64,000 nt of DNA from Streptomyces sp. NBC_00236 (GTDB lineage: Bacteria > Actinomycetota > Actinomycetes > Streptomycetales > Streptomycetaceae), in NCBI RefSeq assembly GCF_036195045.1, contig NZ_CP108100.1:5022001-5086000 (forward strand), given 5' to 3'. Both the position numbers and the translations under genes were made by a program. Under the pieces are notes generated by a model that made no database searches, was not told the origin of the DNA, and was given only the letters and a program-made list of their open reading frames with translations. Positions 58,136-64,000 of the stretch are shown piece by piece; position 1 is the stretch's first letter, and each line of letters opens with the position of its first letter.

Positions 58136-58444
58136 ATGGCGGGACAGAAGATCCGCATCCGGCTCAAGGCCTACGACCACGAGGTCATCGACTCCTCGGC
58201 GAAGAAGATCGTCGAGACGGTGACCCGCACTGGTGCGTCGGTCGCGGGCCCGGTGCCGCTGCCCACTGAGAAGAACGTGTACTGCGTCATCAAGTCGCCG
58301 CACAAGTACAAGGACTCTCGCGAGCACTTCGAGATGCGCACGCACAAGCGCCTCATCGACATTCTCGACCCCACGCCGAAGACGGTTGACTCGCTGATGC
58401 GCCTCGACCTGCCGGCTGGCGTCGACATCGAGATCAAGCTCTGA
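58136..58444 (+). CDS. rpsJ: 30S ribosomal protein S10
   Basis: The 102-residue S10 ([20 protein letters not shown]) opens the S10 operon. It is also the NusE subunit of antitermination complexes. The longer in-frame reading from 57944 runs through the leader and is not used. Confidence 0.97.
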   Translation: MAGQKIRIRLKAYDHEVIDSSAKKIVETVTRTGASVAGPVPLPTEKNVYCVIKSPHKYKDSREHFEMRTHKRLIDILDPTPKTVDSLMRLDLPAGVDIEIKL

Positions 58445-58458
58445 GGGGACGGGCCGAG

Positions 58459-59103
58459 ATGAGCAAGAACATCAAGGGCGTCCTGGGCGAGAAGCTCGGT
58501 ATGACCCAGGTCTGGGACGAGAACAACCGGGTTGTCCCGGTGACCGTCGTCAAGGCCGGTCCGTGCGTCGTGACGCAGGTGCGTACGAACGACAGCGACG
58601 GCTACGAGTCGGTCCAGATCGCCTTCGGCGAGATTGACCCGCGCAAGGTGAACAAGCCCCTCAAGGGTCACTTCGCCAAGGCCGACGTGACTCCGCGCCG
58701 CCACCTGGTGGAGCTCCGCACCCCTGACGCCAGCGAGTACACGCTGGGCCAGGAGATCACCGCCCAGGTGTTCGAGTCCGGCGTCAAGGTTGACGTCACG
58801 GGCAAGAGCAAGGGCAAGGGCTTCGCCGGTGTCATGAAGCGTCACAACTTCAAGGGCCTCGGCGCCGGCCACGGCGTCCAGCGCAAGCACCGTTCCCCCG
58901 GTTCGATCGGTGGCTGTGCCACCCCTGGGCGTGTCTTCAAGGGCATGCGCATGGCCGGTCGGATGGGTAACGAGCGCGTCACCACCCAGAACCTGACCAT
59001 CCACGCGGTTGACGCGGAGAAGGGTCTGCTCCTCATCAAGGGCGCAGTCCCCGGTCCGAACGGCGGCCTCGTCCTGGTCCGTACCGCGGCCAAGGGGGCT
59101 TGA
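58459..59103 (+). CDS. rplC: 50S ribosomal protein L3
   Basis: The 214-residue L3 ([20 protein letters not shown]) has the long loop toward the peptidyl-transferase centre ([20 protein letters not shown]). It follows rpsJ by 14 bp. Confidence 0.97.
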   Translation: MSKNIKGVLGEKLGMTQVWDENNRVVPVTVVKAGPCVVTQVRTNDSDGYESVQIAFGEIDPRKVNKPLKGHFAKADVTPRRHLVELRTPDASEYTLGQEITAQVFESGVKVDVTGKSKGKGFAGVMKRHNFKGLGAGHGVQRKHRSPGSIGGCATPGRVFKGMRMAGRMGNERVTTQNLTIHAVDAEKGLLLIKGAVPGPNGGLVLVRTAAKGA

Positions 59104-59107
59104 GGTA

Positions 59108-59758
59108 ATGAGCACCATTGACATCCTTTCGCCGGCAGGCGACAAGGCCGGTACCGTCGAGCTCCCCGCGGAGATCTTCGACGCGAAGACCAGCGTTCCG
59201 CTGATCCACCAGGTCGTTGTCGCACAGCTGGCAGCTGCCCGTCAGGGCACGCACTCGACCAAGCGTCGCGGCGAAGTCCGTGGTGGTGGGCGCAAGCCTT
59301 ACCGCCAGAAGGGCACCGGCCGCGCCCGCCAGGGTTCGACCCGCGCACCGCAGTTCGTCGGCGGTGGCGTCGTGCACGGCCCCAAGCCGCGCGACTACTC
59401 GCAGCGCACCCCGAAGAAGATGAAGGCCGCCGCCCTGCGCGGTGCCCTGTCGGACCGGGCGCGTCACTCCCGCATCCACGTCGTCACCGGCGTGGTCGAG
59501 AGCGCGATCTCCACCAAGGCCGTCAAGACGCTGCTCGGCAAGATCTCGGAGCGCAACAACGTGCTCCTGGTCGTCGAGCGCAGCGACGAGGCCGCGTGGC
59601 TGTCCGCGCGCAACCTGCCCCAGGTGCACATCCTGGACCCGGGCCAGCTGAACACGTACGACGTGATCGTCTCTGACGACGTGGTCTTCACCCAGGCCGC
59701 TTTCGAGTCCTTCGTGTCTGGCCCCCAGACCGCTGAGACCGAAGGGAGCGACGCCTGA
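59108..59758 (+). CDS. rplD: 50S ribosomal protein L4
   Basis: The 216-residue L4 ([20 protein letters not shown]) has the basic loop that lines the exit tunnel ([20 protein letters not shown]). It is four bases behind rplC, and its last base overlaps the rplW start. Confidence 0.97.
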   Translation: MSTIDILSPAGDKAGTVELPAEIFDAKTSVPLIHQVVVAQLAAARQGTHSTKRRGEVRGGGRKPYRQKGTGRARQGSTRAPQFVGGGVVHGPKPRDYSQRTPKKMKAAALRGALSDRARHSRIHVVTGVVESAISTKAVKTLLGKISERNNVLLVVERSDEAAWLSARNLPQVHILDPGQLNTYDVIVSDDVVFTQAAFESFVSGPQTAETEGSDA

Positions 59759-60081
59759 TGAGTGAGGCGACCGTTACCAGCAAGACCTACTCCGACCCGC
59801 GTGACGTTCTCGTCAAGCCGGTTGTTTCGGAGAAGAGCTACGCGCTGCTCGACGAGAACAAGTACACGTTCATCGTCGCGCCCGGCTCCAACAAGACCCA
59901 GATCAAGCAGGCCGTGGAAGCGGTCTTCTCGGTCAAGGTCACCGGGGTCAACACGATCAACCGTCAGGGTAAGCGCAAGCGCACCAAGACCGGTTTCGGC
60001 AAGCGTGCTGACACCAAGCGCGCCATCGTGACCCTCGCTGAGGGCGACCGTATCGACATCTTCGGCGGCCCGACCTCCTAG
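59758..60081 (+). CDS. rplW: 50S ribosomal protein L23
   Basis: The 107-residue L23 sits at the tunnel exit and binds signal recognition and chaperone factors. It has the conserved [19 protein letters not shown] loop. Its start overlaps rplD (TGATG). Confidence 0.97.
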   Translation: MSEATVTSKTYSDPRDVLVKPVVSEKSYALLDENKYTFIVAPGSNKTQIKQAVEAVFSVKVTGVNTINRQGKRKRTKTGFGKRADTKRAIVTLAEGDRIDIFGGPTS

Positions 60082-60120
60082 CGGAGGTCGAGTCGTCCGG
60101 AATCGGACGAGGACTGAGAA

Positions 60121-60957
60121 ATGGGTATCCGCAAGTACAAGCCGACGACCCCGGGCCGTCGTGGCTCCAGCGTCGCCGACTTTGTCGAGATCACGCGGTC
60201 CACGCCGGAGAAGTCGCTGGTCCGCCCCCTGCACAGCAAGGGCGGCCGTAACAACACCGGTCGTGTGACCGTTCGCCACCAGGGTGGTGGCCACAAGCGC
60301 GCCTACCGCGTGATCGACTTCCGTCGTCACGACAAGGACGGCGTGCCGGCCAAGGTCGCGCACATCGAGTACGACCCGAACCGCACCGCGCGCATCGCGC
60401 TCCTGCACTACGCGGACGGCGAGAAGCGCTACATCATCGCGCCGCGTGGCCTGGGTCAGGGCGACCGTGTCGAGAACGGCCCGGCCGCCGACATCAAGCC
60501 CGGTAACAACCTGGCGCTGCGCAACATCCCGGTCGGTACGACCATCCACGCCATCGAGCTGCGGCCCGGCGGCGGCGCGAAGTTCGCCCGTTCCGCGGGT
60601 GCCTCCGTGCAGCTGCTGGCGAAGGAGGGCACCATGGCCCACCTTCGTATGCCGTCGGGTGAGATCCGCCTGGTCGACGCCCGCTGCCGCGCCACCATCG
60701 GTGAGGTCGGCAACGCCGAGCAGTCGAACATCAACTGGGGCAAGGCCGGCCGCATGCGCTGGAAGGGCGTTCGCCCGTCCGTCCGCGGTGTCGCGATGAA
60801 CCCGGTTGACCACCCGCACGGTGGTGGTGAAGGCAAGACCTCCGGTGGACGTCACCCGGTCTCGCCGTGGGGTCAGAAGGAGGGTCGTACTCGCTCGCCG
60901 AAGAAGGCATCGAGCAAGTACATCGTCCGCCGCCGCAAGACGAACAAGAAGCGCTAG
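60121..60957 (+). CDS. rplB: 50S ribosomal protein L2
   Basis: The 278-residue L2 has the SH3-like and OB-like domains, with the conserved [20 protein letters not shown] near the peptidyl-transferase centre. It is 39 bp after rplW. Confidence 0.98.
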   Translation: MGIRKYKPTTPGRRGSSVADFVEITRSTPEKSLVRPLHSKGGRNNTGRVTVRHQGGGHKRAYRVIDFRRHDKDGVPAKVAHIEYDPNRTARIALLHYADGEKRYIIAPRGLGQGDRVENGPAADIKPGNNLALRNIPVGTTIHAIELRPGGGAKFARSAGASVQLLAKEGTMAHLRMPSGEIRLVDARCRATIGEVGNAEQSNINWGKAGRMRWKGVRPSVRGVAMNPVDHPHGGGEGKTSGGRHPVSPWGQKEGRTRSPKKASSKYIVRRRKTNKKR

Positions 60958-60969
60958 GAGCGGGTTTAG

Positions 60970-61251
60970 ATGCCGCGCAGTCTCAAGAAGGGGCCCTTCG
61001 TCGACGGCCACCTCATCAAGAAGGTGGACGTACAGAACGAGGCAGGCACCAAGAACGTCATCAAGACCTGGTCCCGTCGCTCGATGATCATCCCGGCCAT
61101 GCTGGGTCACACCATCGCGGTGCACAACGGCAAGATTCACGTCCCGGTGTTCGTCACCGAGTCGATGGTCGGCCACAAGCTCGGCGAGTTCTCGCCGACT
61201 CGCACCTTCCGCGGCCACGTCAAGGACGACCGGAAGTCGAAGCGCCGCTAG
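60970..61251 (+). CDS. rpsS: 30S ribosomal protein S19
   Basis: The 93-residue S19 ([20 protein letters not shown]) partners S13 in the 30S head. All core residues are present. Confidence 0.97.
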   Translation: MPRSLKKGPFVDGHLIKKVDVQNEAGTKNVIKTWSRRSMIIPAMLGHTIAVHNGKIHVPVFVTESMVGHKLGEFSPTRTFRGHVKDDRKSKRR

Positions 61252-61293
61252 CGCGGGGTGGAAACGACTATGACTCACACCGAAGGGACAACC

Positions 61294-61641
61294 ATGGAAG
61301 CCAGGGCCCAGGCGCGGTACATCCGCGTCACGCCCATGAAGGCCCGCCGAGTGGTGGACCTCATCCGTGGCATGGATGCCACGGAGGCTCAGGCGGTCCT
61401 GCGTTTCGCCCCGCAGGCCGCGAGCGTGCCGGTTGGCAAGGTGCTTGACAGCGCCATTGCCAACGCTGCACACAACTACGACCACCCTGACGCCTCTTCG
61501 CTGGTCATCAGCGAGGCGTACGTGGACGAGGGCCCGACCCTGAAGCGGTTCCGTCCGCGTGCTCAGGGCCGTGCCTACCGGATCCGTAAGCGGACCAGCC
61601 ACATCACCGTGGTCGTCAGCAGCAAGGAAGGAACCCGGTAA
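61294..61641 (+). CDS. rplV: 50S ribosomal protein L22
   Basis: The 115-residue L22 has the extended hairpin loop lining the exit tunnel ([20 protein letters not shown]). The ATG at 61294 lies five bases after GAAGGGA. In-frame starts at 61258 (GTG) and 61270 (ATG) would add 8-12 residues outside the family core. Its stop overlaps the rpsC start (TAATG). Confidence 0.92.
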   Translation: MEARAQARYIRVTPMKARRVVDLIRGMDATEAQAVLRFAPQAASVPVGKVLDSAIANAAHNYDHPDASSLVISEAYVDEGPTLKRFRPRAQGRAYRIRKRTSHITVVVSSKEGTR

Positions 61642-62477
61642 TGGGCCAGAAGGTAAACCCGCACGGGTTCCGGCTCGGCATTACCACGGACTTCAAGTCC
61701 CGTTGGTACGCCGACAAGCTGTACAAGGACTACGTCAAGGAAGACGTCGCCATTCGTCGCATGATGACGAAGGGCATGGAGCGAGCCGGCATCTCGAAGG
61801 TTGAGATCGAGCGCACCCGCGACCGCGTCCGCGTTGACATCCACACCGCCCGCCCGGGCATCGTCATCGGCCGCCGCGGCGCCGAGGCCGACCGCATCCG
61901 TGGCGAGCTGGAGAAGCTGACCGGCAAGCAGGTCCAGCTGAACATCCTCGAGGTCAAGAACCCCGAGGTGGACGCTCAGCTGGTGGCCCAGGCCGTCGCC
62001 GAGCAGCTCTCCTCCCGCGTCTCCTTCCGTCGTGCCATGCGTAAGAGCATGCAGAGCTCGATGAAGGCCGGCGCCAAGGGCATCAAGATCCAGTGCGGCG
62101 GTCGCCTCGGCGGCGCCGAGATGTCCCGCTCGGAGTTCTACCGCGAGGGCCGCGTGCCCCTGCACACCCTCCGTGCGAACGTCGACTACGGCTTCTTCGA
62201 GGCCAAGACGACCTTCGGCCGCATCGGCGTGAAGGTCTGGATCTACAAGGGCGACGTCAAGAACATCGCCGAGGTCCGCGCCGAGAACGCTGCTGCCCGT
62301 GCGGGCAACCGCCCGGCCCGTGGCGGCGCTGACCGTCCGGCCGGCCGCGGTGGCCGTGGTGGCGAGCGTGGCGGTCGCGGCCGCAAGCCGCAGCAGTCGG
62401 CTCCGGCCGCCGAGGCCCCCAAGGCCGAGGCGACCGCCGCTGCTCCGGCGGCTGAGAGCACCGGAACGGAGGCCTGA
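61641..62477 (+). CDS. rpsC: 30S ribosomal protein S3
   Basis: The 278-residue S3 has the KH domain ([20 protein letters not shown]) and a long Gly/Arg/Ala-rich C-terminal tail ([20 protein letters not shown]), a common actinobacterial extension. It overlaps rplV by one base. Confidence 0.97.
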   Translation: MGQKVNPHGFRLGITTDFKSRWYADKLYKDYVKEDVAIRRMMTKGMERAGISKVEIERTRDRVRVDIHTARPGIVIGRRGAEADRIRGELEKLTGKQVQLNILEVKNPEVDAQLVAQAVAEQLSSRVSFRRAMRKSMQSSMKAGAKGIKIQCGGRLGGAEMSRSEFYREGRVPLHTLRANVDYGFFEAKTTFGRIGVKVWIYKGDVKNIAEVRAENAAARAGNRPARGGADRPAGRGGRGGERGGRGRKPQQSAPAAEAPKAEATAAAPAAESTGTEA

Positions 62478-62482
62478 CCGAA

Positions 62483-62902
62483 ATGCTGATCCCCCGTAGG
62501 GTCAAGCACCGCAAGCAGCACCACCCGAAGCGCAGCGGTATGTCCAAGGGTGGCACGCAGGTTGCGTTCGGCGAGTACGGCATCCAGGCGCTGACCCCGG
62601 CGTACGTGACGAACCGTCAGATCGAGTCCGCTCGTATCGCGATGACCCGTCACATCAAGCGTGGCGGCAAGGTCTGGATCAACATCTACCCGGACCGTCC
62701 CCTGACGAAGAAGCCTGCCGAGACCCGCATGGGTTCCGGTAAGGGTTCTCCCGAGTGGTGGATCGCGAACGTCAAGCCGGGTCGGGTGATGTTCGAGCTG
62801 TCCTACCCGAACGAGAAGATTGCTCGTGAGGCGCTCACCCGCGCTGCTCACAAGCTTCCGATGAAGTGCCGGATTGTTCGGCGCGAGGCAGGTGAGTCGT
62901 GA
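62483..62902 (+). CDS. rplP: 50S ribosomal protein L16
   Basis: The 139-residue L16 ([20 protein letters not shown]) contacts the A-site tRNA elbow. The conserved [10 protein letters not shown] and MGSGKGSPE stretches are present. Its stop overlaps the rpmC start. Confidence 0.98.
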   Translation: MLIPRRVKHRKQHHPKRSGMSKGGTQVAFGEYGIQALTPAYVTNRQIESARIAMTRHIKRGGKVWINIYPDRPLTKKPAETRMGSGKGSPEWWIANVKPGRVMFELSYPNEKIAREALTRAAHKLPMKCRIVRREAGES

Positions 62903-63126
62903 TGTCGGCCGGTACCAAGACGTCCGAGCTGCGCGAGCTGGGCAACGAGGAGCTCCTCAACAAGCTCCGCGAGGCCAAGGAAGAGCTGTTCAACCTCCGC
63001 TTCCAGGCGGCGACCGGACAGCTCGAGAACCACGGCCGGCTCAAGTCCGTCCGTAAGGACATCGCCCGGATCTACACCCTGATGCGCGAGCGCGAGCTCG
63101 GCATCGAGACGGTGGAGAGCGTCTGA
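62902..63126 (+). CDS. rpmC: 50S ribosomal protein L29
   Basis: The 74-residue L29 forms a helical hairpin near the tunnel exit ([20 protein letters not shown]). It is coupled to both neighbours by one-base TGATG overlaps. Confidence 0.96.
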   Translation: MSAGTKTSELRELGNEELLNKLREAKEELFNLRFQAATGQLENHGRLKSVRKDIARIYTLMRERELGIETVESV

Positions 63127-63410
63127 TGAGCGAGAAGACTGTGACTGAGACGAACACCGACCGCGGTTTCCGCAAGACCCGTGAGGGTCTGGTCGTCAGC
63201 GACAAGATGGACAAGACCGTCGTCGTCGCTGTCGAGGACCGCGTCAAGCACGCGCTGTACGGCAAGGTCATCCGCCGTACGAACAAGCTCAAGGCTCACG
63301 ACGAGCAGAACGCCGCCGGCGTCGGCGACCGTGTCCTCCTCATGGAGACCCGGCCGCTGTCCGCCACGAAGCGGTGGCGCATCGTCGAGATCCTCGAGAA
63401 GGCCAAGTAA
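63126..63410 (+). CDS. rpsQ: 30S ribosomal protein S17
   Basis: The 94-residue S17 has the OB fold signature ([20 protein letters not shown]). It overlaps rpmC by one base and closes this tight gene run before a 107-bp gap. Confidence 0.97.
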   Translation: MSEKTVTETNTDRGFRKTREGLVVSDKMDKTVVVAVEDRVKHALYGKVIRRTNKLKAHDEQNAAGVGDRVLLMETRPLSATKRWRIVEILEKAK

Positions 63411-63449
63411 TTCCTGAGGGGTTTCCCCTTCAGGCAGGTTCCGCCAGGC

Positions 63450-63489
63450 TCGGCGGGGGTCCGTTCCGGTAACGGAGCGGCCCCCGCCG
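63450..63489 (+). other. GC-rich hairpin in the rpsQ-rplN gap
   Basis: CGGCGGGGG (63451-63459) pairs with CCCCCGCCG (63481-63489), with an inner CCGTTCCGG/CGGAGCGG helix. There is no T tract, so it is a processing or attenuation structure rather than a clear terminator. Confidence 0.55.
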
Positions 63490-63517
63490 GGAACCGGCAG
63501 ACGATCAGGAGATAGAC

Positions 63518-63886
63518 GTGATCCAGCAGGAGTCGCGACTGCGTGTCGCCGACAACACGGGTGCGAAGGAAATTCTCACCATCCGTGTTCTCGGTGGCTC
63601 GGGTCGCCGCTACGCGGGCATCGGTGACGTCATCGTCGCCACCGTCAAGGACGCGATCCCCGGTGGCAACGTGAAGAAGGGTGACGTCGTCAAGGCCGTC
63701 ATCGTTCGCACCGTCAAGGAGCGTCGTCGTCAGGATGGCTCGTACATCCGCTTCGACGAGAACGCCGCTGTCATTCTCAAGAACGACGGCGACCCCCGCG
63801 GCACCCGTATCTTCGGCCCGGTGGGCCGTGAGCTGCGCGAGAAGAAGTTCATGAAGATCATCTCGCTCGCGCCGGAGGTGCTGTAA
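63518..63886 (+). CDS. rplN: 50S ribosomal protein L14
   Basis: The 122-residue L14 ([20 protein letters not shown]) has the conserved [20 protein letters not shown]. The GTG start follows CAGGAGA. It begins the second part of the S10/spc cluster. Confidence 0.97.
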   Translation: MIQQESRLRVADNTGAKEILTIRVLGGSGRRYAGIGDVIVATVKDAIPGGNVKKGDVVKAVIVRTVKERRRQDGSYIRFDENAAVILKNDGDPRGTRIFGPVGRELREKKFMKIISLAPEVL

Positions 63887-63888
63887 GC

Positions 63889-64000
63889 ATGAAGATCAAG
63901 AAGGGCGACCTGGTTCAGGTCATCACCGGTAAGGACAAGGGCAAGCAGGGCAAGGTCATCGTTGCCTACCCTGCTCAGGACCGCGTCCTCGTCGAGGGTG
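63889..64000 (+). CDS. rplX: 50S ribosomal protein L24, N-terminal part (runs off the window)
   Basis: Thirty-seven codons are visible. [20 protein letters not shown] with the following GKVIVAYP is the KOW motif start of L24. It is two bases after rplN and continues beyond the window. Confidence 0.95.
   Translation, partial: MKIKKGDLVQVITGKDKGKQGKVIVAYPAQDRVLVEG

Overview
The window is chromosomal DNA from a high-GC actinomycete, almost certainly a Streptomyces. Three things point there: a GC-rich third codon position, many GTG and TTG starts, and a gene order that matches the Streptomyces ribosomal/RNA polymerase region (rpmG-hadAB-murB, tRNA-Trp-secE-nusG-rplKA, rplJL, rpoBC, rpsL-rpsG-fusA-tuf, then the S10 operon). 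No species is claimed.

Layout. Positions 1-10.3 kb hold housekeeping and accessory genes: the start of an O6-alkylguanine-DNA alkyltransferase, a YajQ-family protein, a frameshifted DUF523 gene, an amidohydrolase, tRNA-Tyr, tRNA-Thr and tRNA-Met, rpmG, two MaoC/HadAB-like dehydratases, murB, a TetR/oxidoreductase divergent pair, an adenosine-deaminase-like gene and an aspartate-family aminotransferase. Positions 10.5-23.9 kb hold tRNA-Trp, secE, nusG, rplK, rplA, a lipoprotein gene, the L10 leader with rplJ-rplL, and rpoB-rpoC. Positions 23.9-39.6 kb hold a compact tail-only phage element between rpoC and rpsL. Positions 39.8-45.2 kb hold a hypothetical gene and the str operon (rpsL, rpsG, fusA, tuf). 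Positions 45.3-57.6 kb are an accessory segment: GNAT, hemerythrin, a HEAT-like/TY-Chap-like/DUF6301-like operon, an Eis-like acetyltransferase, a DUF4232 lipoprotein, an RsbW-like/XRE/DUF397 regulatory trio and a two-gene RNA-repair operon. Positions 58.1-64.0 kb hold the S10 operon from rpsJ into rplX.

The most striking region is 23.9-39.6 kb. Read leftward from about 37.1 kb, it encodes a tail terminator, tail tube protein, two tail-assembly-chaperone frames joined by a probable -1 frameshift, two paralogous short tape-measure proteins, a Dit-like protein, further baseplate proteins including a Gp37-like one, a collagen-like fibre, an amidase endolysin and two holin-like membrane proteins. 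I see no terminase, portal, capsid, protease, integrase or replication gene. That is the composition of a non-contractile (F-type-like) tailocin. HTH genes flank its head end, and the nearby intergenic DNA carries a near-consensus LexA box and recurring TGCGCGCAA motifs. A lower-GC two-gene cassette sits between the chaperone and tape-measure genes.

The second system worth attention is at 53.8-57.6 kb. An RNA ligase fused to a P-loop kinase is translationally coupled to a protein joining an MJ1316-type (DUF504) domain, an EEP phosphoesterase domain and a nucleotidyltransferase domain, which looks like an RNA end-healing and sealing module.
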